Source of the DNA: DATJLY01 sp963773665 | Lineage (GTDB): Bacteria > Pseudomonadota > Alphaproteobacteria > ATCC43930 > CGMCC-115725 | Assembly (NCBI GenBank): GCA_963773665.1 | Contig: CAVZBZ010000013.1 | Span: 310,001 to 374,000, forward strand | DNA length: 64,000 nucleotides | Direction of reading: 5' to 3' | In this document: positions 7,574 to 15,707 of the stretch, in pieces | Numbering within the stretch: position 1 is the first letter of the stretch | How the letters are laid out: each line of letters begins with the position of its first letter | Notes under the pieces: model-generated | Databases searched by the model: none | Seen by the model: only the letters and a program-made list of their open reading frames with translations | What the model was told of the DNA's origin: nothing | Made by a program: the position numbers and the translations under genes

Positions 7574-8293
7574 ATGGCGGGCAGGGTCACGCTGGAGTTT
7601 CGCGGCGAGGTGGCCGTGATGTCGATCGAGAATCACGGGCGCCTCAACGCCATGGACGACAACGTTGCGGCCGGGTTGGCATCGGGCGTGGCCGAGGCGA
7701 AGGCGCGCGAAGGGATCGGCGCGCTCGTCCTGCGCGGCGCCGGGACCGATGCGTTCTGCTCCGGCGTCGATCTCAAATACGCGGCCGAGTTCGGCGACCG
7801 CGGCAAGGCTTTCGCCAAGGTCGGGGCCGGGGTCGATGCCTTCCTGGCCGGCCTCGCCGATCTGCCCTTTCCCTCGATCGCGCTGCTGCACGGCGTCTGC
7901 TATGGCGGCGGCGTCCATCTCGCGGTGTCGTGCGACTTCCGCTTTGCCGCCTCCTCGCTGAAGCTCGCGATCCCGGCGGTAAAGAACAAGCTACTCTATC
8001 CGATCCCGGCGCTCGAGCGGCTGCTGCGCCTCGTCGGCCCGGCGCGGACGCGGCGCCTGGTGCTCGAGGGCGCGGCCTTGCCGCCCGAGACGCTCGCTAA
8101 CTGGGGCCTCGTCGACGAGCTGCACCCGGCGGACGCGATCGAGGACGCCACCTTCGCCTTTGCCGCCCGGCTTGCGGCCCAGCCGCGCGCGGTGGTGCCG
8201 CACTATATGAAGATGCTGCGCGCGCTCGAAGAGGGCGAGGTCGCGGAGGCCAAGCGCCTGCGCGACGAGGCCCGCCGCCTCATCCAGTATTGA
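7574..8293 (+). CDS. crotonase-superfamily protein lacking the hydratase glutamates
   Basis: 239 residues from ATG 7574 (weak ribosome site 'aagggcagggg'). The crotonase fold is clear: 'FCSGVDLKYAAEFG' (first oxyanion-hole strand), 'GVCYGGGVHLAVSCDFRFA' (second) and a C-terminal trimerisation helix. Where enoyl-CoA hydratases have Glu in 'GGGCELA' this protein has His ('GGGVHLA'), and the second Glu ('QPEI') is Ala ('IPAV'). A classical hydratase reaction is therefore doubtful. Isomerase, decarboxylase, thioesterase or C-C hydrolase activity on an acyl-CoA is more likely. It stands alone, upstream of and convergent with the acyl-CoA synthetase gene. Confidence 0.8.
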   Translation: MAGRVTLEFRGEVAVMSIENHGRLNAMDDNVAAGLASGVAEAKAREGIGALVLRGAGTDAFCSGVDLKYAAEFGDRGKAFAKVGAGVDAFLAGLADLPFPSIALLHGVCYGGGVHLAVSCDFRFAASSLKLAIPAVKNKLLYPIPALERLLRLVGPARTRRLVLEGAALPPETLANWGLVDELHPADAIEDATFAFAARLAAQPRAVVPHYMKMLRALEEGEVAEAKRLRDEARRLIQY

Positions 8294-8324
8294 GGCGCCG
8301 CAAGCACTTGCCCCGGTTCTGCGA

Positions 8325-8338
8325 AACGAAGCCAATTT
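8325..8338. repeat. 14-nt direct repeat, copy 1 (AACGAAGCCAATTT)
   Basis: A perfect 14-nt match to 8417-8430, start-to-start distance 92 nt. The two copies flank the promoter-like element at 8346-8374, in the intergenic stretch between two convergent genes. The flanking bases also partly match ('cgaaacgaagcc...ttg' and 'ccgaacgaagcc...tcg'). Confidence 0.7.
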
Positions 8339-8345
8339 TGCCGAC

Positions 8346-8374
8346 TTGACCTTCGTACGTACGCACCGTATTAT
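8346..8374 (+). promoter_or_regulatory. orphan sigma70-like promoter with internal perfect palindrome
   Basis: TTGACC (8346-8351) and TATTAT (8369-8374) are separated by exactly 17 nt, close to the housekeeping consensus. Between them lies the self-complementary decamer CGTACGTACG (8354-8363), the type of site bound by TetR-family repressors. A strong ribosome site, AAAGGAGGG (8382-8390), follows, but no start codon occurs at a usable distance and no gene follows on the plus strand. It appears to be the retained promoter/operator of a lost gene, or the promoter of a short RNA. Confidence 0.5.
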
Positions 8375-8416
8375 GCGTTCGAAAGGAGGGAGATCGGCGC
8401 GCGGCGGTTTTCACCG

Positions 8417-8430
8417 AACGAAGCCAATTT
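8417..8430. repeat. 14-nt direct repeat, copy 2 (AACGAAGCCAATTT)
   Basis: Second copy of the repeat at 8325-8338. Beyond it, 8431-8503 shows no credible gene: an ATG at 8452 opens a short frame that runs antisense into the acyl-CoA synthetase gene and has no protein-like composition. Confidence 0.7.
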
Positions 8431-8503
8431 CGCGCACGCGTTCCCCGCGGGATGGCGAAAATGGATGAAATGAACGTATTTGCAGTCAGCCCGGCCTCGT
8501 GGC

Positions 8504-10597
8504 TCAGCCGACGGCCATCAGCGCGTCGAGCGCGACCGCGCCGTGCGGATAGACGGCGAGCGGGTTGATCTCGACCTCGGAAAGCGCCGGGCAGGCCAGC
8601 ATCAGGTCGCCCAAAACCATCGCCGCCTGCGCCACGGTGCGGAGATCGGCGGGCGCGCTGCCGCGATGGCCCTTTAGGAGCGCCGAACCCTTGAGGCGGC
8701 GAATCTCGGCGACGATGTCCGCCTCGCCGCGATCGGGCGTCAGGAGGCGGATGTCGGCCAGCGCCTCGGTCCAGATGCCGCCGAGGCCGAGCATCAGGAC
8801 CGGTCCCCAGTCGGGATCGCGCCGGGCGCCGACGATCATCTCGATGCCGGGCGGAGCGTGCGTCTCGACCAGCACGCCGTCGAGCGCGAGGCCCGGCCGC
8901 GCGCGGGCGATGTTGGCGTGGAGCTTGGCCCATCCGGCGGCAAGACCGGCCGGGTCGGCGATCCCGGCGATGACGCCGCCCGCATCGCTCTTGTGCAGAA
9001 GGTCGCGCGACTGCGCCTTGAGCACCACGGGGAAGCCGATTTTCCGGGCGATCGCCCCGGCTTCCTCGAGGCTCGCCGCGAGCGCGCCGTCCGGCACGGC
9101 GATGCCGAGCGCGGCCAAGAATTCCTTCGCGCGGTGCTCGGCGATGGCGCCGCTGCCGGGCAAAGGCGGCGCGGCAAGAGCGGCGGATGCGCGCCGGCGC
9201 CGGGCCAGAAACCTGCCGTAATCCTGCACCCGCGCCATGGCGCGAAGCGCGCGGTCGGGCGAGCGGAAAAGCGGCACGGCGGCCGCCCGCACCATGTCGA
9301 GGAACTCCGGCGCAAGCGGCGTCTCGTCGCCGAACAGCGCGAACGCCACCGGTTTCGCCGACGCCTCGATCACCGGCAGGAGCGAGCGCCCGCGCGCCAT
9401 CTGCAACGGCGGCGCCCCCGGGATGAACGCGGCGACGAGCGCGCCCACCGCCGGATCGTCCAGCATCGCCTGCGCGGTGCGGCCGAAGATGTCGAGCTGC
9501 GACAGGCCGATCGTGGTGATGTCGAGCGGGTTGTCGATGGCGGCGTAGGACGGCAGCATCGCCTTGAGTTTTTGCTGCGTGTCGGGCGCGAGCGCCGGAA
9601 GCTCGAGCCCTTCCTCGGCGCAGAAATCGAGCGCCACGCCGCGGAACGCGCCGGAATTGGTGACGATGGCGGCGCCTTCCGGCCGGGGATCGGGCCAGCG
9701 CGCGAGCAGCGCCGTCGTGTCGAACATCTCGTCGATGGTATCGACCAAAAGCACGTTCTCGTTTTCCAGCACCGCCGCCATGAGCGCATGGTCGCCGGCA
9801 AGCGCGCCGGTGTGCGACAAGGCGGCGCTCCGCGCCCGCTCGGTCCGGCCGGGATGGAGCATGATGACGGGCCGCGAAGCTGTCCGCGCCCGGCGCACCA
9901 GCTCCAGAAAGAATTCCGGCCGCCGCACCTGCTCGACGAAGAGCACGATAAGCCGCGCGGCCTCGCCCGCGAGCGCGTCGGCCAGAAAATCCTCGATCCC
10001 CGCGACCGCCTCGTTCCCGGTCGAGATCGCCGCAACGACCGGCACGCCCTTGGCGATGAGGCCCAGGCGCAGGTTCGTCGTCATGGCACCGCTTTGCGCG
10101 ATCACCACGGCGCCGCGCTCGGCGCGCCGCGGCGGCTCGCCCAGGGGCTCGAATGTCAACGCCGTGCCGTCAGCGAAATTGGTGTAGCCGATGCAGTTGG
10201 GGCCGAGCAGCACGAGCCCGCCTTTGCGCGCAGCCGTCGCCATGCGGCCCTGGTTCGCGCGCCCCTCGTCACCGCCCTCGGCAAAGCCCGAGGCGAACAC
10301 CACGGCGCTGCCGGCTTGCGCCCTGACGCATGCCTCGACCGCGTCCGGCACCGCCGCTTCCGGCACGACGAGCGCCACCGCGTCGATCCCCTTCGGCAGA
10401 TCGTCGATCGTCGGCACGCAGGCGCGGCCGCCGATCTCGGCGCGCGAGCGGCTGACCAGGTGGATCGTGCCGGAAAAACCCGAACGCTCGAGATTGACCA
10501 GCACGTTGTTGCCGATCGAGCCGCGCTCGGGCGAGGCGCCGACGATCGCGACCGAGCGCGGTCGCAAGAGCCGGCCGACGGGAAGCGCCGTCTCCAT
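8504..10597 (-). CDS. acyl-CoA synthetase, NDP-forming (acetate-CoA ligase family)
   Basis: 697 residues from ATG 10597. Domain order: CoA-binding Rossmann domain at the N-terminus ('SVAIVGASPERGSIGNNVL'), succinyl-CoA-ligase-like domains with the phosphohistidine loop 'ALSHTGALAGD', and a C-terminal ATP-grasp domain ('GFPVVLKAQSRDLLHKSDAG', 'EVEINPLAVYP'). The alpha and beta parts of ADP-forming acetyl-CoA synthetase are fused, as in many proteobacterial catabolic versions. It would activate a carboxylic acid to its CoA thioester, or run in reverse to make ATP. The acyl-CoA dehydrogenase gene ends 3 nt upstream, so the two are co-transcribed. Substrate is unknown; context suggests an aromatic or branched acid. 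Confidence 0.88.
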   Translation of the reverse strand: METALPVGRLLRPRSVAIVGASPERGSIGNNVLVNLERSGFSGTIHLVSRSRAEIGGRACVPTIDDLPKGIDAVALVVPEAAVPDAVEACVRAQAGSAVVFASGFAEGGDEGRANQGRMATAARKGGLVLLGPNCIGYTNFADGTALTFEPLGEPPRRAERGAVVIAQSGAMTTNLRLGLIAKGVPVVAAISTGNEAVAGIEDFLADALAGEAARLIVLFVEQVRRPEFFLELVRRARTASRPVIMLHPGRTERARSAALSHTGALAGDHALMAAVLENENVLLVDTIDEMFDTTALLARWPDPRPEGAAIVTNSGAFRGVALDFCAEEGLELPALAPDTQQKLKAMLPSYAAIDNPLDITTIGLSQLDIFGRTAQAMLDDPAVGALVAAFIPGAPPLQMARGRSLLPVIEASAKPVAFALFGDETPLAPEFLDMVRAAAVPLFRSPDRALRAMARVQDYGRFLARRRRASAALAAPPLPGSGAIAEHRAKEFLAALGIAVPDGALAASLEEAGAIARKIGFPVVLKAQSRDLLHKSDAGGVIAGIADPAGLAAGWAKLHANIARARPGLALDGVLVETHAPPGIEMIVGARRDPDWGPVLMLGLGGIWTEALADIRLLTPDRGEADIVAEIRRLKGSALLKGHRGSAPADLRTVAQAAMVLGDLMLACPALSEVEINPLAVYPHGAVALDALMAVG

Positions 10598-10600
10598 GTC

Positions 10601-11752
10601 CTACTGCACCTTGAGGCCCATCAAATTCGCCAGCAGATTGCGCTGGATCTGCGACGATCCGGCGGCGACGGTCGCAGCGCGCGAATCGCGGAAGTAGCGC
10701 TGCATGTCGAATTCCATGTTGTAGCCATAGCCGCCCAGCACCTGCATGCCCATGCCCGCGACCTTCACATAGGTCTCGGAGCAGAACAGCTTCGCCATGG
10801 TGATCTCCTTCAGCGCCTGCTCGCCCTTGGCGACGAGCCACGCGGCGCGCCACATCAAGGTCCAGGCCGCCGCGACCTCGGTCTCCATGTCGGCCAGCAT
10901 GTGCGCGATCGCCTGGAACGTGCCGATCGGGCGGCCGAACTGCTTCCTCTCCTTGGCGTACGAGATGGCGAGGTCGACGATCGCCTGCGCCGCGCCGCAC
11001 GAGCCCGCGGCCGACGTGACGCGCTCGACCTGGAGCCCCGACAGCACCACGTCCCAGCCCTTGTTCTCGCCGCCGACGATGCGGTCGGCGGGCACGCGCA
11101 CGTCGGTGAGGAAAATCTCGTAGGTCCCGGTGCAGCGCCGTCCCAGCATGTCGAGCTTCCGCATCTCGAGGCCCGGCGTGTCGTTGTCGATGAGGAGAAG
11201 CGACATGCCCTGCCGGTAATGCGCGGCGGTATCGGTCTTCACATACATGTTGATGACGTTGTTCCTGGCGGCGGCGCCGGTCGCCCACAGTTTCTGGCCG
11301 CTGACGAGAAACTGGTTGCCCTCGCGCCGCGCCTGCGTGCGCATCGCGCCGATGTCGGAGCCGGCGTCGGGCTCCGACATCGAGATCGTCATCTTGATCT
11401 CGCCCTTCAAAAGCTTAGGCAGCCAGTGGCGCCGCTGCTCCTCCGAACCCTTGCGCAGGATGTTGAGGCCGCAGAACACGCTGCCGCCGAACGCCATGGA
11501 AAGATCGGCGCTGCGATAGGACAGCTCCGACGAGATGATCGCCATGTCGATGACGCTGCCGCCGAGCCCGCCATATTCTTCCGGGAACGGCATGGCGAGA
11601 AGCCCGGCCTTCACCCACTCGTCGTAGAGCTCGTAAGGGTACGCCTGCTCGCGGTCGAGACGGCGAATGTATTCTGCCGGCGCGTGCCGGTCCATGAGCT
11701 TGCGCACGCTGTCGCGCAGCATTTTTTGCTCATCGGAGAAATCGAAATCCAT
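10601..11752 (-). CDS. acyl-CoA dehydrogenase
   Basis: 383 residues from ATG 11752. N-terminal helical, middle beta and C-terminal helical domains are all present: 'YGGLGGSVIDMAIISSELS', 'ISMSEPDAGSDIGAMRT' (FAD/substrate loop), 'QFGRPIGTFQAIAHMLADME'. At the position of the medium-chain enzyme base ('YEGTS') it has 'AAGSS'. The Glu in 'LQVERVTSAAG' matches the alternative base of isovaleryl-CoA dehydrogenase, so it should be active in an IVD-like way. It would oxidise an acyl-CoA to the enoyl-CoA and pass electrons to ETF. It precedes the acyl-CoA synthetase gene by 3 nt and diverges from the HCHL-like gene. Confidence 0.92.
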   Translation of the reverse strand: MDFDFSDEQKMLRDSVRKLMDRHAPAEYIRRLDREQAYPYELYDEWVKAGLLAMPFPEEYGGLGGSVIDMAIISSELSYRSADLSMAFGGSVFCGLNILRKGSEEQRRHWLPKLLKGEIKMTISMSEPDAGSDIGAMRTQARREGNQFLVSGQKLWATGAAARNNVINMYVKTDTAAHYRQGMSLLLIDNDTPGLEMRKLDMLGRRCTGTYEIFLTDVRVPADRIVGGENKGWDVVLSGLQVERVTSAAGSCGAAQAIVDLAISYAKERKQFGRPIGTFQAIAHMLADMETEVAAAWTLMWRAAWLVAKGEQALKEITMAKLFCSETYVKVAGMGMQVLGGYGYNMEFDMQRYFRDSRAATVAAGSSQIQRNLLANLMGLKVQ

Positions 11753-11872
11753 CGCCCGCTCCCCGCGTTTCGTGCAACGCTATCCGATGGAGAAGAGCCC
11801 GGCAACGTGCGTCCTTGATGCCGATGCCGTATTCCTGCAAGCTCCGACGACACCAATCCGGAGAACTCTGCC

Positions 11873-12709
11873 ATGCCCGACTCCCTTCCCGGCGGCAAGA
11901 CGGTCCTGGTCTCGATCGAGAACCGGATCGCCTGGGTCACGCTCAACCGGCCGGAAAAGCGCAACGCCATCAGCCCCGAGCTGTGCGCCGAGATGCTCCA
12001 GGTCTTGGACGCGGTCGAGGCCGATACGCGGGTCGGCGTCCTGGTGCTGACTGGCGCCGGCGACGCCTATTCGGCCGGCATGGATCTGCGCGAGTTCTTC
12101 CGCGCGAGCGATCCCTTGACCGTCGAGGAGCGCGCCGTCTTCACGCGCTCGAGCGCGCAGTGGCAGTGGCGCCGGCTGGGAAATTTTTTGAAGCCGACCA
12201 TCTGCATGGTGAACGGCTGGTGTTTTGGCGGCGCATTCAACTCGATGATCGCCTGCGACATTGCCATCGCGGCCGAGGAGGCGCGGTTCGGGCTCTCCGA
12301 GATCAACTGGGGCATCATCCCGGCCGGCAACGTTTTGAAGAACACGTCGGCCGTCATCAACCGGCGCAACCTGCTCTACTACACCATGACCGGCGAGCCG
12401 TTCGACGGTGCGAAGGCGGCCGAGATGGGCCTCGTCAACGAGGCCGTGCCGCGCGCGCAGCTCAAGGAGCGCGTGACCGAGCTGTGCAACATTCTGCTCG
12501 CCAAGAACCCGGCGGCGCTTCGTGCCTGCAAGCAGGCGTGCCGGCGCGTCCAGGACATGTCGTGGGACGATGCCGAGGATTATCTCTTCGCCAAGCTCGA
12601 CCAGATGCGCTTTCTCGATCCCGAGAAAGGGCGCGAGAAGGGCATGTCGCAGTTCCTCGACGACAAGACCTACCGGCCCGGCCTCGGTCCTTACAAGCGC
12701 GAGGGCTGA
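11873..12709 (+). CDS. hydroxycinnamoyl-CoA hydratase-lyase-like crotonase
   Basis: 278 residues from ATG 11873. It matches 4-hydroxycinnamoyl-CoA (feruloyl-CoA) hydratase-lyase along its length: 'NRPEKRNAISPEL', 'VLTGAGDAYSAGMDLREFF', 'AQWQWRRLGNF', 'KPTICMVNGWCFGGAFNS', 'FGLSEINWGIIPAGN', 'YYTMTGEPFDGAKAAEMGL' and the C-terminal tail 'FLDDKTYRPGLGPYKRE'. The catalytic Glu in 'LSEINWG' is kept. From memory of the Pseudomonas enzyme, its Tyr75 and Ser123 appear here as Phe and Asn. The reaction would be hydration and retro-aldol cleavage of an aryl-propenoyl-CoA to an aldehyde plus acetyl-CoA. The amidohydrolase gene follows after 4 nt. Diverges from the acyl-CoA dehydrogenase gene. Confidence 0.85.
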   Translation: MPDSLPGGKTVLVSIENRIAWVTLNRPEKRNAISPELCAEMLQVLDAVEADTRVGVLVLTGAGDAYSAGMDLREFFRASDPLTVEERAVFTRSSAQWQWRRLGNFLKPTICMVNGWCFGGAFNSMIACDIAIAAEEARFGLSEINWGIIPAGNVLKNTSAVINRRNLLYYTMTGEPFDGAKAAEMGLVNEAVPRAQLKERVTELCNILLAKNPAALRACKQACRRVQDMSWDDAEDYLFAKLDQMRFLDPEKGREKGMSQFLDDKTYRPGLGPYKREG

Positions 12710-12713
12710 GGCG

Positions 12714-13640
12714 ATGCCTGGCCGGATTGTCAACGTCCACCACCACGTCACGCCGCCGGCGCGGCTCGCCGACATGCTGGCGCGCAAGGTCGGCGAGAAG
12801 CCGACGCTCGAATGGACGCTCGACAAGTCGCTCGCCATGATGGACCGCGGCGGGATCGAGACGACGATGATCTCGATCCCCAATGTCTATCAGGGCGACC
12901 GCTCGGTCATTCGCGGCCTGGTGCGGTCGTGCAACGAGCACGCGGCGAGCCTCGTCGCCGATCATCCCGGGCGGTTCGGTCTCTTCGCCTGCCTGCCGCT
13001 GCCGGACGTGGAGGGATCGCTCGCCGAGATCGAGTACGCGTTCGCGCATTTGAAAGCCGACGGCGTCGGCGTGATGACGAGCTACGACAACCGCTGGCTC
13101 GGCGATCCGCTCTTCGCTCCTGTGCTCGACGAATTGAACCGGCGCAAGGCGGTGACCTTCGTCCATCCGCTCGCGGCCGATTGCTGCCGCGGCCTCCAGG
13201 CGCCAGTCATCACCGACGCCACGATCGAATACGGCACCGATACGACGCGCGCCATCGCCAGCATCGTCTTCGGCGGCGCGGCCAAGCGCTGCCCCGACAT
13301 CAAATTCATTTTCTCCCATGCCGGCGGCACGCTCACCTCGGTGATCGAGCGCTTCGTTGTCTTGCCGCGCATGCGGCCCGCGCTTAATGCTGCAATCGTC
13401 GATAGTCCCGAGGCGATGGTGCGGCGGTTTCATTACGACATAGCCCAAGCCTCGCACGGCGTGACATTGGGCGCGCTCCTCCGCATGGTCGGGACGGCGC
13501 AGGTGCTCTATGGCACGGATTTTCCCTACCGGACCGCCGTCGAGCACAGCGAGGCCCTCAAATCCTACGGGCTTGCGGAACACGATCTCGCGGCGATCGA
13601 ACGCAACAACGCAGTGCGGCTTGTGCCGCGTCTTATGTGA
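12714..13640 (+). CDS. amidohydrolase-2 (ACMSD-like) family protein
   Basis: 308 residues from ATG 12714, 4 nt after the HCHL-like gene. TIM-barrel metal ligands of the amidohydrolase superfamily are present: 'VNVHHHV' near residue 9, 'VTFVHP' in the middle, 'IFSHAGG' and 'YGTDFPY' at the end. This set resembles aminocarboxymuconate-semialdehyde decarboxylase and related hydrolases that decarboxylate or hydrolyse aromatic-derived acids. It is probably co-transcribed with the HCHL-like gene upstream and the alpha/beta hydrolase downstream, so it may process a product of side-chain or ring cleavage. No specific substrate can be given. Confidence 0.85.
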   Translation: MPGRIVNVHHHVTPPARLADMLARKVGEKPTLEWTLDKSLAMMDRGGIETTMISIPNVYQGDRSVIRGLVRSCNEHAASLVADHPGRFGLFACLPLPDVEGSLAEIEYAFAHLKADGVGVMTSYDNRWLGDPLFAPVLDELNRRKAVTFVHPLAADCCRGLQAPVITDATIEYGTDTTRAIASIVFGGAAKRCPDIKFIFSHAGGTLTSVIERFVVLPRMRPALNAAIVDSPEAMVRRFHYDIAQASHGVTLGALLRMVGTAQVLYGTDFPYRTAVEHSEALKSYGLAEHDLAAIERNNAVRLVPRLM

Positions 13641-13660
13641 TAGAACAAGGAGGAATTTCG

Positions 13661-14509
13661 ATGCCGACAGCAAATATTCGCGGCGCCAATATCGTCTATG
13701 AAGTGCTGGGCTCGAGCGGCCCATGGCTCGCGCTGATGCCCGGCGGGCGGCGCGGCAAGGACGAGGTGCGCTCGCTCGCGAGCCGCATCGCCGAGGGCGG
13801 CTTCCGCGTCCTCATTCACGACCGCCGCAATTGCGGCGCCTCCAACGTCGTGCTCGAGGGCGAAGAGTCCGAATACGAGATCTGGGCCGACGATCTCTTC
13901 GCGCTGATGACGCAGCTGAAGGCGCTGCCCGCCTATATCGGCGGGGCAAGCTCGGGCTGCCGCATGTCGGTGCTGTTCGCGCTGCGCCATCCCGAAGCGG
14001 TGAAAGGACTGCTGCTGACGCGCTGCACCGGCGGCGCATTCGCGTGCAACCGGCTCGCCGAGAACTATTACGGCCAATACATGAAGGCGGCGGAGCAGGG
14101 CGGCATGGCAGCGGTTGCCGAGACCGAGCATTGGCGCGACCGCATCGCCGCCAATCCCGCGAACCGCGCCCGCATCATGGGGCTCGACGTGAAGCGCTTC
14201 ATCGCCAGCTTCGCGCGTTGGCGCGAGCCGTTCGCGACCGGCGCCAACCTGCCCATGATCGGCGTGACCGAACAGGATCTGCGCGGGATCAAGGTGCCGA
14301 CCCAGGTCATCCCCGGCCACGACCGCACGCACGGCCGCGCCACCGGCATGCGCGTGGGCGCGCTCATCCCCGGCGCCGAGATCGTAGATCTCATGGGCGC
14401 GGACATCGATGCCGATCTCGCCGTCGAGGCGTGGGACGAGAAAGTGACCGACCTCGCCGGTCTCTCGATCGACTTCATGCGCCGGGCGGAGAAGAAGCAG
14501 GCGGCGTAG
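13661..14509 (+). CDS. alpha/beta hydrolase
   Basis: 282 residues; ATG 13661 follows the clear site AAGGAGG 7 nt upstream. The nucleophile elbow is 'GASSG' with Ser97, after a typical 'HDRRNCGAS' oxyanion strand. 'VIPGHDRTHG' lies where the triad Asp is expected. I see no obvious His near the C-terminus, so the third triad member is uncertain. It is the third gene of the HCHL-like/amidohydrolase set. The last 35 nt overlap the convergent FAD-monooxygenase gene. Confidence 0.8.
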   Translation: MPTANIRGANIVYEVLGSSGPWLALMPGGRRGKDEVRSLASRIAEGGFRVLIHDRRNCGASNVVLEGEESEYEIWADDLFALMTQLKALPAYIGGASSGCRMSVLFALRHPEAVKGLLLTRCTGGAFACNRLAENYYGQYMKAAEQGGMAAVAETEHWRDRIAANPANRARIMGLDVKRFIASFARWREPFATGANLPMIGVTEQDLRGIKVPTQVIPGHDRTHGRATGMRVGALIPGAEIVDLMGADIDADLAVEAWDEKVTDLAGLSIDFMRRAEKKQAA

Positions 14510-15707
14510 CGGCGCGGAACACCGCCTCGGCGAGGCTGCCGGCGGCGCCGTATTCGCGCAGCACCGCGTTGGGATCGGGCGGCGGCGCACCCTCCTTCAG
14601 GTATGCGCCAAGCTCGCGAGCGCGGATGACGAGCGCTTGGCCGAAGTGGGCGCGCTCGCGGTCATAGACGGCAAGCGCCGCCTCGACGCCGGATGATGCC
14701 GCGAGCGCTTCGACGAGACATAAAGCGTCGCCTGCCGCCTTGGTGACGCCGGTGCCGACATGCGGCCGCGCGACGAAGGCGGCATCGCCCAGGAGCGCCA
14801 CCCGTCCGAACGCGACGCGCGGCGATTCGAGATCGTAGATCGGCTGCAGGAACGGCTGCCGCGTCAGCGCGACGAGCGTCGCCAACTGCGGCGCCAGCAC
14901 GGACGCTGCGTGCTCCCTGAATTCCGCGATCACCGCACGACGCAGCAGCGGCGGCGGGATCGTGGTTCCGTGGCAGCGCCCGTCCTCGTCGGTGCACAGA
15001 AGCGGCAGCTCGCGGGAAAAATCGACGAGGCGAAACCATACCCAATTGAAGCGCCGCTCCCCTTCGCGCGTGTCGGCGTCGCGCCCGGGCATCGGCAGGG
15101 ACAGGAACAGCTCCTGCGGCGGCAGGCAGAAGGTGAAGCGCTCGAGGAGCGCCGCGCGCACATCGGACGGCACGTCGGCTTCCTCGGCCACGCCGCGCCA
15201 GGCGCAATAACCCGCATAGCGCGGCTCGATCTCCGGCAGCACGAGTTGCCGCACCGTCGAATAAAGCCCGTCGGCGCCAATGAGGAGATCGCCCCGCTCG
15301 CTTTTCCCGTCGGCAAAGATCGCGGTGACGCCGTCCCCATCCTGCTCGAGCGAGGTCAAGCGTATGCCGGCGCGATAGCACTCGGCCGGCAGCGCGTCCT
15401 TCAGCGGGCGATAGATGCGGTCCCAGGCGCTGTTGGTTGCCGGCACCACGCGCTCGGCGACGATGGCGCCGCTGCGGTCGAGGCAGATGCGCGACTTGAC
15501 CTGCACGCCGCGCGAGGGATCGGCGACGATGCCGATCTTCGCCATGATGGCGAAGAGATCGGGCCGCGTGCCGATGCCCGCGCCGCGCCCGGCGAGGTCC
15601 TCGAGGCTGCGTTCGAAAACGACCGGCTCCCACCCCGCCTTGCGCAGAAGCCCCGCCGCGAACAGCCCGCCGACCGAGCCACCGATGACGAGCGCGCGCC
15701 CTCTCAC
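14475..15707 (-). CDS. FAD-dependent monooxygenase
   Basis: 410 residues from GTG 15707, which overlaps the stop of the upstream SnoaL-like gene (GTGA). The N-terminal FAD Rossmann motif is 'ALVIGGSVGGLFAAGLL', with 'VVFERS' at the end of the second strand. The class-A flavin hydroxylase motif 'GADGLYSTVR' and the second FAD motif 'LLGDAAFVARPHVGTG' follow. This is the p-hydroxybenzoate-hydroxylase fold, which uses NAD(P)H and O2 to hydroxylate an aromatic ring. Its 3' end overlaps the convergent alpha/beta hydrolase by 35 nt. Confidence 0.88.
   Translation of the reverse strand: MRGRALVIGGSVGGLFAAGLLRKAGWEPVVFERSLEDLAGRGAGIGTRPDLFAIMAKIGIVADPSRGVQVKSRICLDRSGAIVAERVVPATNSAWDRIYRPLKDALPAECYRAGIRLTSLEQDGDGVTAIFADGKSERGDLLIGADGLYSTVRQLVLPEIEPRYAGYCAWRGVAEEADVPSDVRAALLERFTFCLPPQELFLSLPMPGRDADTREGERRFNWVWFRLVDFSRELPLLCTDEDGRCHGTTIPPPLLRRAVIAEFREHAASVLAPQLATLVALTRQPFLQPIYDLESPRVAFGRVALLGDAAFVARPHVGTGVTKAAGDALCLVEALAASSGVEAALAVYDRERAHFGQALVIRARELGAYLKEGAPPPDPNAVLREYGAAGSLAEAVFRAATPPASSPPGA

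Noticed and set aside
8452..8530. Short plus-strand frame after the orphan promoter
   Set aside because: The start is about 60 nt beyond the ribosome-site-like AAAGGAGGG, and the frame soon becomes an Arg-rich antisense shadow of the synthetase gene.
10601..11752. Acyl-CoA dehydrogenase as catalytically dead because Glu of the 'EGTS' loop is missing
   Set aside because: The Glu in 'VERVTSAAG' occupies the alternative base position used by isovaleryl-CoA dehydrogenase.
8858..11818. Open frame of nearly 1000 codons on the plus strand across the acyl-CoA synthetase and dehydrogenase genes
   Set aside because: It spans two real genes on the opposite strand and has Arg/His-rich, motif-free composition.
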